Assembly (NCBI RefSeq): GCF_900115745.1
Contig: NZ_FOXP01000002.1
Span: forward strand, 248,001 to 312,000
Source: Sphingomonas rubra
GTDB taxonomy: Bacteria > Pseudomonadota > Alphaproteobacteria > Sphingomonadales > Sphingomonadaceae
Length of the DNA stretch: 64,000 nucleotides
Direction of reading: 5' to 3'
The translations under genes were made by a program, and so were the position numbers. Each line of letters opens with the position of its first letter. Within the stretch, counting starts at the first letter, position 1. Below are positions 8,966-17,814 of this stretch, one piece after another. The notes under the pieces are model-generated. The model was not told the DNA's origin, made no database searches, and worked only from the letters and a program-made list of their open reading frames with translations.

Positions 8966-10227
8966 AGCCGCCGGGCGACGCCGCGGAGGCGACGCGGCGC
9001 AACGTCGCGCTGCTCGTCCAGCTGCGCTGGATGGCGGTCGGCGGGCAGTTGCTGACGATCCTTGGGTCGCGCTTCGGCCTGGGCATCGCGCTGCCGTTAC
9101 CGATCATGCTGGGTGCGCTGGCGACGCTCGCCGCGCTCAACGGGGCGACGATGCTCACGCGCGGGCGCTGGCCGGCGAGCGAGGGGCAGCTGTTCGCGAC
9201 GCTGCTGATCGACGTCGCCTGCCTGACCGTGCAGCTCTACGTCAGCGGCGGCGTCGGCAATCCGTTCGTGTCGCTCTACCTGCTCCAGGTGGTGATCGCC
9301 GCGGTGCTGCTGCCCGGCTGGCCGAGCTGGGCGCTCGCCGGGCTGACGACGCTGCTCTTCGGCTGGCTGGCCTGGGCGGCACCGGCCTTTCCGCTGCCGC
9401 CCGCCTATGCCTCGATCCTGTCGCACTCCTACGTCGCGGCGAGCTGGCTCAACTACGCGCTGGCGGCGACGCTGCTGGTGTGGTTCGTCGGGCGAGTGGT
9501 GCGCATCCTGTCGGCGCGGGATGCGCGGCTGGCGGCGTATCGGCAGCGGGTGGCGGAGGAGGAGCATATCGTCCGCATGGGCCTGCTCGCGAGCGGCGCG
9601 GCGCATGAACTGGGCACGCCGCTGTCGTCGATCGCGGTGATGCTGGGCGACTGGCGCGGCGACCCGGCGGTGACGGCGCGGCCCGACCTGCTCGCCGACG
9701 TCGAAGCGATGCGTGCCGAGGTCGGGCGGTGCAAGGCGATCATCGACGGCGTGCTGCTGGCGTCGGGCGAGGTGCGCGGCGGCTCGCCGCGGCGGACGAC
9801 GCTGGCCGCGTTCCTGCGCGGCATCGTCGATGGCTGGCGCGAGAGCCACGACGTGGCGGTGACGCTGGACGCGGACGGCGTCGACGGCCGCCGCATCGTC
9901 GGCGACGCGGCGCTGGCCCAGACGATCGCCAACCTGCTCGACAATGCGGGCGAGGCGGGGGCACGGCGGATCGTGGTGACGGCGGGGCACGACGATGGCG
10001 CGACGACGATCGCGGTGCGCGACGACGGGCGCGGCTTCTCGGCCGAGATCCTGGCGACGGTGGGTGCGCCGTACCGCACCACCAAGGCGCGGCGCGGCGC
10101 GGGGCTGGGACTGTTCCTGGCGAGCAACGTGGTGCGGACGCTGGGCGGCACGTTGGCGGCGTCGAACCCGCCGGATGGGGGCGGGCTGGTGGTGCTGACC
10201 ATCGCGGACGGGGCGATCGATGAGTGA
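8944..10227 (+). CDS. regB: RegB/PrrB/ActS-type redox sensor histidine kinase
   Basis: 427-residue membrane sensor kinase. About six N-terminal helices carry the RegB quinone-site motif GGVGNPF near residue 102. The H-box SGAAHELGTPLSSI holds His221 and is the RegB type (HELGTP). Cys263 lies 42 residues after the His, close to the 40-residue spacing of the redox-active Cys265 in Rhodobacter RegB. The N-box NLLDNAGEAG and G-boxes DDGRGF and GAGLGLF complete the ATPase. RegB autophosphorylation is switched off by oxidised quinone and disulfide formation (established). Directly followed, 6 nt on, by the RegA-like partner. Confidence 0.9.
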   Translation: MALTTSLKPPGDAAEATRRNVALLVQLRWMAVGGQLLTILGSRFGLGIALPLPIMLGALATLAALNGATMLTRGRWPASEGQLFATLLIDVACLTVQLYVSGGVGNPFVSLYLLQVVIAAVLLPGWPSWALAGLTTLLFGWLAWAAPAFPLPPAYASILSHSYVAASWLNYALAATLLVWFVGRVVRILSARDARLAAYRQRVAEEEHIVRMGLLASGAAHELGTPLSSIAVMLGDWRGDPAVTARPDLLADVEAMRAEVGRCKAIIDGVLLASGEVRGGSPRRTTLAAFLRGIVDGWRESHDVAVTLDADGVDGRRIVGDAALAQTIANLLDNAGEAGARRIVVTAGHDDGATTIAVRDDGRGFSAEILATVGAPYRTTKARRGAGLGLFLASNVVRTLGGTLAASNPPDGGGLVVLTIADGAIDE

Positions 10228-10233
10228 GCGACC

Positions 10234-10773
10234 ATGAGTGAAGCACGCCGCCTGCTGCTGGTCGAGGACGACGCGGTGTTCGCGCGCACGCTGCTGCGGT
10301 CGTTCGAGCGGCGCGGCTACGCGGTCCACCACCTGGCCGGGCCGGACGGGCTGGAGGAGGCGATCGCGGGCTTCGCGCCGAGCCACGCGGTGGTCGACCT
10401 GCGGCTGGGCGGTGCGTCCGGATTGGCGGTGGTGGAGCGGCTGCACGCCTTGGCACCCGAGGTGACCATCGTGGTGCTGACCGGCTTCGCGAGCATCGCC
10501 ACCGCGGTGCAGGCGGTGAAGCTGGGGGCGACCAATTACCTGAGCAAGCCGGCCAATACCGACGATATCGAGGCGGCGTTCGAGGCGGGGGCGAGCGCGA
10601 CCCTGCCGGAGGCGGACGAGGCGATGCGACCGTCGGCGTCGCTGCGCACGGTGGAGTGGGAGCATATCCACCAGGCGCTGGCGGACGCGGACTTCAACGT
10701 GTCGGAAGCGGCGCGACGATTGGGGATGCACCGGCGGACCCTCGCCCGAAAGCTGGAGAAGCGGCATTTGTGA
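10234..10773 (+). CDS. regA: RegA/PrrA/ActR-type response regulator
   Basis: 179-residue regulator with a receiver domain (acidic pair VEDD, phospho-acceptor Asp55 in VVDLRLGG, conserved Lys in YLSKPAN) and a C-terminal Fis-type helix-turn-helix (NVSEAARRLGMHRRTLARKLEKR) that is nearly diagnostic of the RegA family. In other alphaproteobacteria it controls respiration, terminal oxidases and carbon or nitrogen fixation. Placement immediately behind cyoABCD and regB suggests that oxidase activity, the quinone pool and transcription form one loop. Its stop codon is the first three bases of a tandem repeat array. Confidence 0.92.
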   Translation: MSEARRLLLVEDDAVFARTLLRSFERRGYAVHHLAGPDGLEEAIAGFAPSHAVVDLRLGGASGLAVVERLHALAPEVTIVVLTGFASIATAVQAVKLGATNYLSKPANTDDIEAAFEAGASATLPEADEAMRPSASLRTVEWEHIHQALADADFNVSEAARRLGMHRRTLARKLEKRHL

Positions 10774-11460
10774 AGGTCATCCGTCATGCCGGGCTCGTCC
10801 CGGCATCCAAGACCGCGAGCGACCGCGCTGCTTGACTCTGAACCTCGGCACGAGCCCGGAGTGACGAAGGAGCGCGGCGGGTGGACGCCTCCACCCTCTC
10901 GTCACCCCGGACTTGATCCGGGGTCCATGCTTCCGCAGCAGCCGCGGTGAAGGTCATCCGTCATGCCGGGCTCGTCCCGGCATCCAGGGCCGCGAGCGAC
11001 CGCACTGCTTGACCCTGGACCCCGGGACGAGCCCGGGGTGACGAAGGAGCGCGGCGGGTGAACGCCTCCACCCTCTCGTCACCCCGGACTTGACCCGGGG
11101 GCCATGCTTCCGCAGCAGCCGCGGTGAAGGTCATCCGTCATGCCGGGCTCGTCCCGGCATCCAGGGCCGCGAGCGACCGCGCTGCTTGACCCTGGACCCC
11201 GGGACGAGCCCGGGGTGACGAAGGAGCGCGGCGGGTGGACGCCTCACCCTCTCGTCACCCCGGACTTGATCCGGGGTCCATGCTTCCGCAGCAGCCGCGG
11301 TGAAGGTCATCTGTCATGCCGGGCTCGTCCGGGCATCCAGGGCCGCGAGCGACCGCGCTGCTTGACCCTGGACCCTGGGATGAGCCTGGGGTGACGAAGG
11401 AGCGCGGCGGGTGGGCGCCTCCACCCTTTCGTCACCCCGGACTTGATCCGGGGTCCATCG
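10771..11460. repeat. Tandem array, four copies of a ~177-bp GC-rich unit
   Basis: Units begin with TGAAGGTCATCYGTCATGCC at 10771, 10948, 11125 and 11301 (periods 177, 177, 176 bp); the last is cut short near 11460. Each unit contains a CATGCCGGGCTCGTCCCGGCATCC palindrome, a CCCCGGGACGAGCCCGGGG palindrome and a CCCCGGACTTGATCCGGGG palindrome, with a constant GAAGGAGCGCGGCGGGTGGACGCC spacer. Copies differ by a few substitutions. This array and the partial palindrome at about 11498-11525 fill the 800-bp gap after regA; no gene is evident. Confidence 0.9.
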
Positions 11461-11574
11461 TACAGCGTAAGCAACGGCCTGTTGCTCTTGAGGAAGCATG
11501 GACCCGGATCAAGTCCGGGGTGACGGAGGAGGGAGACCGTCGGACACGCTTCCATGCGGGCGCGTTGGTGCGGC

Positions 11575-11853
11575 ATGGCGGAGGACATCCACGATCTTCA
11601 AATGCGCATGGACGCGGCCGCTGCGGCGCTCGATTTCGAGCAGGCGCGGGCGCTTCGCGATCGGATCGCGCTGATCCGCGGCGGCGCGAGCGGGCAGGCG
11701 GCGGCGCAGGCCGACACCGGCGGGCTGACGCGGCAGCGGCCGGGCGCGATGGGGCTGGGCACCAGCCGGCAGCAGGTCGAGCCGCCGCCGGGATGGACGC
11801 CGCCGCCCCGGCCCGATCCGATGACGCGCGGGCGCAGCCGACGCGGGAGGTGA
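11575..11853 (+). CDS. Small UvrB/UvrC-motif protein
   Basis: 92-residue protein whose N-terminal half is a UVR motif helix-pair (IHDLQMRMDAAAAALDFEQA, then RALRDRI), the same module that lets UvrB and UvrC interact. The C-terminal half is Gly/Pro/Arg-rich and probably unstructured. Such stand-alone UVR proteins are seen in other bacteria, where some act as adaptors of McsA type; here there is no partner nearby and the function is unknown. The start at MAEDIHD is chosen because seven upstream in-frame codons lie against the repeat array. Confidence 0.7.
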   Translation: MAEDIHDLQMRMDAAAAALDFEQARALRDRIALIRGGASGQAAAQADTGGLTRQRPGAMGLGTSRQQVEPPPGWTPPPRPDPMTRGRSRRGR

Positions 11854-11906
11854 CCGGCGTTCCGCTGCGTGCCATGACCGCCGGTGACGAGCAGGAGAGG
11901 ACGAGG

Positions 11907-12827
11907 ATGGCGAAGGGACGGCCGCTGATCGCGGGCATCGAGCTGGGCGGCACCAAGTGCATCGCGATCCTGGCGCGCGGACCCGATGAGATCGAGGATC
12001 GGGTGCAGCTGCCGACCACCCGGCCGGAAGAGACGTTGTCGGCGCTGGAGGCGGTGCTCGACCGATGGAGCGGCTATTCGGCGCTCGGCATTGCGAGCTT
12101 CGGGCCGGTGTCGATCGACCATGGGTCCGCCGATTACGGCCACATCACCTCCACGCCCAAACCCGGCTGGGCGGGGCAGGACGTCGGTCGCCGCCTGGCC
12201 GCGCACACGGGCGTGCCGACCGGCTTCCACACCGACGTGGTCGGCGCCGCGCTGGCGGAGGCGCGCTGGGGCGCGGCCAGGGGGATCGCCGACATCGCCT
12301 ATGTCACGGTGGGCACGGGGATCGGCGCGGGGCTGATCGCGGGCGGGAAGCCGGTCGACGGGCTGACCGCGTCGGAGTTCGGCCATTTTCGCCCGGTGCG
12401 GACGGCGGGCGACGACTGGGTCGGTGTCTGCCCCTATCACGGCGCCTGCGTCGAGGGGCTGGCGGCGGGGCCGGCGATCCAGGCGCGGACGGGGACGCCG
12501 GGGCCGGAGCTTGCCGCCGACGATCCCGCCTGGGACCTGGTCGCGGACACGCTGGGGCAGCTGCTCCACACGCTGGTGGTGACCGGCGTGCCGCGGCGCA
12601 TCGTGATGGGCGGGGGCGTGATGGTGGGCAACGATCACCTGTTCCCGCGGGTGCGCCGCGCGATGACGCGGAGTCTCGCCGGCTACGTCGCGCTGCCCGA
12701 GGTGGCGGACGCGGAGACCTTCGTGGTGCCGCCGGCGCTGGGCGGCAATGCCGGGCCGCTGGGCGCGGTGGTACTCGGCGCGCAGGCGCTGGGGGCCGAG
12801 CTGTCGAGTTCGTTTACGGCCGCTTAA
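11907..12827 (+). CDS. ROK family sugar kinase, probably fructokinase
   Basis: 306-residue ATP-dependent sugar kinase. The N-terminal phosphate-1 loop GIELGGTKCIA, the glycine-rich VTVGTGIGAGLIAGG and the zinc site with CPYHGACVEGLAAGP match ROK kinases; the FGHFRPVR plus CPYHGAC arrangement is typical of the fructokinase/mannokinase subgroup, so fructose is the likeliest substrate but not proven. An AGGAGAGGACGAGG ribosome site precedes the ATG at 11907; an earlier in-frame ATG at 11874 is less well supported. Confidence 0.85.
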   Translation: MAKGRPLIAGIELGGTKCIAILARGPDEIEDRVQLPTTRPEETLSALEAVLDRWSGYSALGIASFGPVSIDHGSADYGHITSTPKPGWAGQDVGRRLAAHTGVPTGFHTDVVGAALAEARWGAARGIADIAYVTVGTGIGAGLIAGGKPVDGLTASEFGHFRPVRTAGDDWVGVCPYHGACVEGLAAGPAIQARTGTPGPELAADDPAWDLVADTLGQLLHTLVVTGVPRRIVMGGGVMVGNDHLFPRVRRAMTRSLAGYVALPEVADAETFVVPPALGGNAGPLGAVVLGAQALGAELSSSFTAA

Positions 12828-12875
12828 CTTAACGCGCTTACCTCCGGGCAACCGTGTTGGTGGAGCCTGTGCGCG

Positions 12876-14756
12876 ATGAGTGAAGCCGTTCGTATCCTGA
12901 TCGTCGACGACGAACCGGCGATGCACGACAGCTATCGTCGGTCCTTCGCGCCGACGCGCAACCGGGGTGAGCAGGCGCTGGACGCGATGGCCGCCGCGCT
13001 GTTCGACGACGTCGCGGTGGCGGCGGGCGGCCCCGCCTTCGCGCTGACCCACCGGTCGCAAGGGCTGGACGCGGTCGCCGAGGTGGAGCGTGCGCTGGCC
13101 GCGGGCGATCCGTACGCGGTGGCGTTCATCGACATCCGCATGCCGCCGGGCATCGACGGGCGCGAGACGGCGCGGCGCATCCGCTCGCTCGACCCCGCGG
13201 TCAACCTCGTCATCGTCACCGGCTATTCCGATTTCTCGCCGGTGGAGATCGCCAGGGTGGCGGGCCCCGCGGACAAGATCTTCTACATCGCCAAGCCGTT
13301 CGAGGTGGCCGAGATCGTCCAGACCGCGACCGCACTGGGCGAACGCTGGCGCGTCGACCGCGAACTGGCAACGGCGCGCGCCACCCTCTCAGCCCAAGTC
13401 CTCCTCCTCGAAGAGCAGAAGCTGGAGCTGGCCGCCAACGAGAGCCGCGCGATCCACATCGCCACGCACGACTCGCTGACGGATGCACCCAACCGCCTCG
13501 CCTTTCTGCGCGCGTTGGGCGAGCGGGTGCGCGGGCCGGGCCAGTTCGCGACGGCGATGTTCGACCTCGACCGGTTCAAGCTGGTCAATGACACGCTGGG
13601 CCATCTGGCGGGCGACAAGCTGATCCAGGAGATCTGCGCCATCTTGCACGCGCACGCGCCCGACGGGGCGATGGTCGCACGGCTGGGCGGCGACGAGTTC
13701 GGCGTATTGTTCGACACACTGGGCGAGCAGGCCGCGGTGATGGCGTGCGAGCGGCTGGTGGCGGCGTGCTCGACCAGCATCTCCGTCTTCGGGAACTCGG
13801 TCCAGGGTGGATCGTCGGCGGGCGTGGTGGTGACCAAAGGGGGCGAGGGGCGCGAGCCCGTGGACGTGCTGCGCCGCGCCGACCTAGCGCTGAACGATGC
13901 CAAGCGCGCCGGTCGCGGCGTGGTGCACGTGTTCGACGAGGGGATGGACGAGGGCATCCGCTTTCGCCGCCGGATCGAGGGTGGCCTGTCGGAGGCGATC
14001 GCGCGGGGCGAGCTGAGCCTGGTCTATCAGCCGATCGTCGGGCGCGACGCGTTCGACGTGCTGGGCTTCGAGGCGCTGCTGCGCTGGAACACGGCCGAGT
14101 ACGGACCGATGAGCCCGGCGGTGTTCATCCCGATCGCGGAAGAATCGAACCTGATCCACGAGCTGGGCGACTGGGTGCTGGGCAAGGCGCTGGCAGAGAT
14201 GCAGCACTGGCCCGACCAGTATGTCTCCGTCAATTTCAGTCCGCGCCAGTTTCGGCGGCACAATTTCGTCGGCCACGTGATGGAAAGCGTGCAGCGCGCG
14301 GGCGTATCGCCGACGCGGGTACAGATCGAGATCACCGAGACGGCGATCTTCGACGATGCCGAGCGCGCCGCGGAGACGCTGTACAAGCTGCGACAGATGG
14401 GCTTCCGCATCGCACTGGACGATTTCGGCACGGGCTATTCAAGCCTCTACAACATCCGCAAGTTCGCGCTCGATTGCCTGAAGATCGACAAGAGCTTCAT
14501 CGACGGCATGGGCCGGGAGCGCGAGTCGGCGGCGATCGTCCACTCGATCATCCATCTCGGCCGCGCGCTGGGCCTGGGCGTGGTGGCGGAAGGTGTCGAG
14601 ACGGAGGCGCAGGTACAGGCGCTGCGCATCGCCGGCGCGCAGTATCTGCAGGGCTATTACCTGTCGCGGCCGGTGATGCCGACGATCGCCCGCGACCTGG
14701 CGGCGCGCGGTCGAATCGGCGAGGAGCCGGTGGCGGCGACCGGAACCAACGGATGA
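12876..14756 (+). CDS. Response regulator with GGDEF and EAL domains
   Basis: 626-residue cytosolic c-di-GMP enzyme. An N-terminal receiver domain (VDDEPAMHDSYRR; Asp86 in FIDIRMPPG; Lys in YIAKPF) is followed by a coiled-coil linker around residues 155-200, a GGDEF domain with intact GGDEF at 271-275, and an EAL domain with FEALLRW, DDFGTGYSS, KIDKSFI and AEGVET. Both cyclase and phosphodiesterase motifs look intact, so the net direction is undecided. The RxxD inhibitory site before GGDEF is not evident. Its stop overlaps the start of a sensor kinase gene (ATGA), making that kinase its likely partner. Confidence 0.93.
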   Translation: MSEAVRILIVDDEPAMHDSYRRSFAPTRNRGEQALDAMAAALFDDVAVAAGGPAFALTHRSQGLDAVAEVERALAAGDPYAVAFIDIRMPPGIDGRETARRIRSLDPAVNLVIVTGYSDFSPVEIARVAGPADKIFYIAKPFEVAEIVQTATALGERWRVDRELATARATLSAQVLLLEEQKLELAANESRAIHIATHDSLTDAPNRLAFLRALGERVRGPGQFATAMFDLDRFKLVNDTLGHLAGDKLIQEICAILHAHAPDGAMVARLGGDEFGVLFDTLGEQAAVMACERLVAACSTSISVFGNSVQGGSSAGVVVTKGGEGREPVDVLRRADLALNDAKRAGRGVVHVFDEGMDEGIRFRRRIEGGLSEAIARGELSLVYQPIVGRDAFDVLGFEALLRWNTAEYGPMSPAVFIPIAEESNLIHELGDWVLGKALAEMQHWPDQYVSVNFSPRQFRRHNFVGHVMESVQRAGVSPTRVQIEITETAIFDDAERAAETLYKLRQMGFRIALDDFGTGYSSLYNIRKFALDCLKIDKSFIDGMGRERESAAIVHSIIHLGRALGLGVVAEGVETEAQVQALRIAGAQYLQGYYLSRPVMPTIARDLAARGRIGEEPVAATGTNG

Positions 14757-16588
14757 TCCGTGCCCACCAGGGACGGCCGCGGTCCTTGGGCGCCAAGTTG
14801 GTGCTGATCCTGACCGCGGTGGGCGTCGCCGGCGCGCTGGCCATTACCGTGCTGCTGGCCGCGATCATCACCCCGAGCTTCAACGGGCTGGAGGCCAAGG
14901 CGGTGCGCGGCCATGTCGAGCGGACGCAGGCGGCGCTGACCGACTATGCCGCCAAGGTCGAGAGCGCGGTACGCGATTACGGCGACTGGAACGACAGCTA
15001 CGATTACATGGCGCATCCGTCGGTCTGGTTCGAGCGGGAGAGCTTCTCGTCGCTGGCCATGGCCAATCTGGGCGTGCAGGGCATGGCGTACGTCGCGCCC
15101 GACCGCCATGTGGTGATCGCGCGGTGGATCGGCGCGAACGGTGCCGAGCGGCCGGCGATGCGCGCGGCGCTGATCCGCGCGATCGCGGCGACCGACCTAG
15201 AGCGAGCGCTGCGCGGCGGCAGTTCCGGACGGTTCTTCGCGCGGGTGGGCGACGAGGTTGCCGCGATCGGGCTGGCGCGGGTGCGACGGTCGGATGGCAG
15301 CGGCAGCCCGCGCGGCTTCGTGCTGATGGCCCGCGCGATCGGATCGGCGCAGCTCGCCGAGCTGTTGGTGGTGCCGGCCCGAATCGAGCGGCCGGCGGGC
15401 GATACCGACATTGTGTCCCCCGGCCGCGCCACCACGCAGATCGCGGTGCCGCTGCGGGGCGCGGACGGCCACGCGGTGGCGGCGGCTCGGTTCGCGGTGC
15501 CGCGCGAGGTGTCGATGCTGGGGCGGCGAATGTTGTTGCTGGCGATCGCGGGATCGACGCTGCTGCTGCTGATCGTGCTGCTGGTATTGCGCCGGGTGAT
15601 CGCCCGGCTGGTGCTGGCACCGCTCGCGCGCGTGGAGCGGCACATGCAGCGGGTGCGCGCGTCGGGCTCGTTGTCGCTGCTGGAGGAGGAGGGGCGCGAC
15701 GACGAAATCGGATCGTTGGGGCGCAGTTTCAACGCGATGCTGGCGCAACTGAAGGATCTGCGCGAGCAGATCCAGGTGCAGAGCTTCGCGCTCGGCCGGT
15801 CGGAGAGTGCGGTGGCGGTGATGCACAACGTGCGCAACGCGCTGAACCCGATCAGCACCATCCTGAGTCAGGGCGTCGCGCAGGCGCCCCCGGTGGAGCG
15901 CGCGACGCTGGACCGGGCGATGGCCGAGCTGGCGCGGGACGACGTGCCGGCAGCCCGGCGCGCCAGGCTGACCACCTTCGTCGCGGCGGCGTTCGAAGCG
16001 GAGCGGCTGGCGCGCGACGCAACGCGACGCGAGTTGCAGGTCGGGCGCGAGGCAATGACGCACGTGCTGGAGATCATCGGCCAGCAGCAGAAAAGCGCGC
16101 ACGAGCGGCCGGAGGTGGAGGGGGTGGATGTTGCTGAGATAGTGGCGCGCAATGCCGCAATCGCGCGCTATTCGCAGCTCGCCTCCATCGCCTTCTCGTT
16201 CCCGGCGGGGCCGCACGTCGCCCTGGCGAACCGCGTGATCCTGAGCCAGGTGGTCGGCAATCTGCTGGGCAATGCGGCGGAAGCGATCGCGGCGCGGGGG
16301 ACCGGCAGTGGTTCGATCGGCGTGACGATCGCGGAAGAGGACGGACACGTCGTGATCGTGATCGGCGACGATGGCGAGGGGTTCGATGCCGATCGGGCGC
16401 CCAACCTGTTCCAGCGCGGTTTTTCCACCCGGCAGCACAAATCGGGCGGACTGGGGCTGCACTGGTGCGCCAATTCGGTGACGGCGATGGGGGGCACGCT
16501 GGCGCTGCGATCGGCGGGCAAGGGGTTGGGCGCGGAGGCGGTGCTGACGCTGCCGGCGGCGGGCGAGGCGCTGGCGCACGCGGCGTGA
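14753..16588 (+). CDS. Membrane sensor histidine kinase with CHASE4-like input domain
   Basis: 611 residues: TM1 near 18-38, a large periplasmic domain (about 40-258) with the YGDWNDSYDYM stretch typical of CHASE4, TM2 near 260-282, HAMP near 283-335, a phosphotransfer helix with MHNVRNALNPI (His near 357) and a HATPase domain (NLLGNAAEA, GDDGEGF, GGLGLHW). The H-box is unusual: HNVRNALNP instead of HELRTP. The gene starts inside the stop codon of the REC-GGDEF-EAL gene, so the pair is translationally coupled and probably cognate. The ligand is unknown. Confidence 0.88.
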   Translation: MIRAHQGRPRSLGAKLVLILTAVGVAGALAITVLLAAIITPSFNGLEAKAVRGHVERTQAALTDYAAKVESAVRDYGDWNDSYDYMAHPSVWFERESFSSLAMANLGVQGMAYVAPDRHVVIARWIGANGAERPAMRAALIRAIAATDLERALRGGSSGRFFARVGDEVAAIGLARVRRSDGSGSPRGFVLMARAIGSAQLAELLVVPARIERPAGDTDIVSPGRATTQIAVPLRGADGHAVAAARFAVPREVSMLGRRMLLLAIAGSTLLLLIVLLVLRRVIARLVLAPLARVERHMQRVRASGSLSLLEEEGRDDEIGSLGRSFNAMLAQLKDLREQIQVQSFALGRSESAVAVMHNVRNALNPISTILSQGVAQAPPVERATLDRAMAELARDDVPAARRARLTTFVAAAFEAERLARDATRRELQVGREAMTHVLEIIGQQQKSAHERPEVEGVDVAEIVARNAAIARYSQLASIAFSFPAGPHVALANRVILSQVVGNLLGNAAEAIAARGTGSGSIGVTIAEEDGHVVIVIGDDGEGFDADRAPNLFQRGFSTRQHKSGGLGLHWCANSVTAMGGTLALRSAGKGLGAEAVLTLPAAGEALAHAA

Positions 16589-16595
16589 CGGGAAG

Positions 16596-17768
16596 TCAGG
16601 CGGCGCGATCGGCCGGTGGTTGCTCGCGCAGGTGCGGCGCGACGAGGTCGTGGGCGCGGTACCAGCGTCGGCGATCGTCGGGCAGCGTGTCGAACGCGCC
16701 GATCACGCCGCGGCAGGCGGGGCTGCCGCAGGCGCAGGGCATGCGCCAGGACGGGTCGGAGACGGTGGTGGCATAGTCCCAGGCGATCTCCTCCCCCGGC
16801 GCGATCGGGCGCAGCGCGACCAGGAAGATGCCGTCGGCGCGAAAGCGGATGCCCGCATTGGGATCGCAGCTGTGGTTGACGAGGTCGTCGATCCGGCCCG
16901 ACGGGCCCAGATACTCGCCGGCGGCGATCTGCACGAAACGGTCGGCGGCACCGTGCAGGCTCGTGGGTAGGCGATCGGCGCGCACGCGCGGGCCGCTGAA
17001 GCGGATCAGGAGGTCGCCCGCAGCGAAGCCCCGCGCGGCGAACACCGCGCGGCCGAGATGGCTCTCGCCCACCGCGAAGGGATTGGCGGGGGTGCGATAA
17101 GCGTCGAGCAGGTAGAAGGCACCGCGCCGCACGCCGAGCGAGCGCGCCGGGTTGAGACTGGCGAGCCCGATCATCAACCACACCGCGGCGTGGCAGCCGA
17201 ATTCGACCAGAATATAGGCGTACTCGCCCGTGGCCGTGCCGGCGACGCGGGCGGCGACGAGCAGCGTGGCGAGATCGCCGAGCGTCCACAGGCCCCAGGC
17301 GGGAGACCGCTCGCGCCGGACGTCCTCCCACACGCTCGCCCAGGTCGGCCAGAAGCTGACCGGCACGGCCGCGACGACCAGCATGTGCGCCCAGAATGCC
17401 TGGTGAAGGGCGAGCCACAGCAGGATGGCGACGAGCGCTGCGCCCATGCACGAACTCTCCAGCGGCGTCGGTGCCCGCCAGCGCGAGCGGCGCCACATGA
17501 CCAGCGTGACGACCAGGCAGGCCGCGGCGGAGAGCGCGAAGACCAGCGCCTGCGGCGCGCCGGGGTTGATCGCGGCGTAGGTCGCGGCCTCCACCGCCGT
17601 GGCGACGCTCCAGATCAGCCAGGAGGCGCGGTTGGGCTCTACCAGGTGGCGGCGTAGGCCGACCAGGTAGGTGGCGTAGCCGGCGAGATTGAGCGCCAGG
17701 GCCGTGGCCAGCAGGATGTCCGTTCCCCCCATGGCGGGATGGTAAACCGGGTGTTCAGACAGGTCCAT
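16596..17768 (-). CDS. Membrane-anchored SET-domain protein
   Basis: About 390 residues in two parts. Residues 12-210 hold five or six hydrophobic segments (ILLATALALNLAGYATYLVG; ALVAILLWLALHQAFWAHML; and others). Residues 225-356 form a SET domain with NHSCDPN (298-304), GEEIAWDY (325-332) and a post-SET zinc cluster CACGSPAC (345-352). SET enzymes transfer methyl groups from S-adenosylmethionine to lysine; the target here is unknown. The start is uncertain: ATG at 17768 or at 17732 (MGGTDILL), neither with a strong ribosome site. Frames extending further upstream read through palindromic repeats and are not credible. Confidence 0.78.
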   Translation of the reverse strand: MDLSEHPVYHPAMGGTDILLATALALNLAGYATYLVGLRRHLVEPNRASWLIWSVATAVEAATYAAINPGAPQALVFALSAAACLVVTLVMWRRSRWRAPTPLESSCMGAALVAILLWLALHQAFWAHMLVVAAVPVSFWPTWASVWEDVRRERSPAWGLWTLGDLATLLVAARVAGTATGEYAYILVEFGCHAAVWLMIGLASLNPARSLGVRRGAFYLLDAYRTPANPFAVGESHLGRAVFAARGFAAGDLLIRFSGPRVRADRLPTSLHGAADRFVQIAAGEYLGPSGRIDDLVNHSCDPNAGIRFRADGIFLVALRPIAPGEEIAWDYATTVSDPSWRMPCACGSPACRGVIGAFDTLPDDRRRWYRAHDLVAPHLREQPPADRAA

Positions 17769-17814
17769 GTCCCATCGATCCCCAGCTTTGGGAGGACCGT
17801 CGCACCATTCCTTT

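Noticed and set aside
9097..10767. 556-codon minus-strand frame across regB and regA
   Set aside because: Composition is Arg/His/Gln-rich with no motif; it is the antisense shadow of two genes with complete family signatures.
10771..11460. Possible CRISPR array
   Set aside because: Units are 177 bp with no repeat-spacer alternation, the whole unit is conserved, and no cas genes are present.
11140..11588. Short open frames inside the 177-bp repeats
   Set aside because: They begin MPGSSRHPG or similar, which is just the palindrome translated, and they recur wherever the repeat occurs.
13745..14752. 336-residue extension of the sensor kinase upstream
   Set aside because: It reads through the GGDEF-EAL gene in another frame with Arg/Gly-rich sequence; the ATGA overlap start at 14753 precedes TM1 directly.
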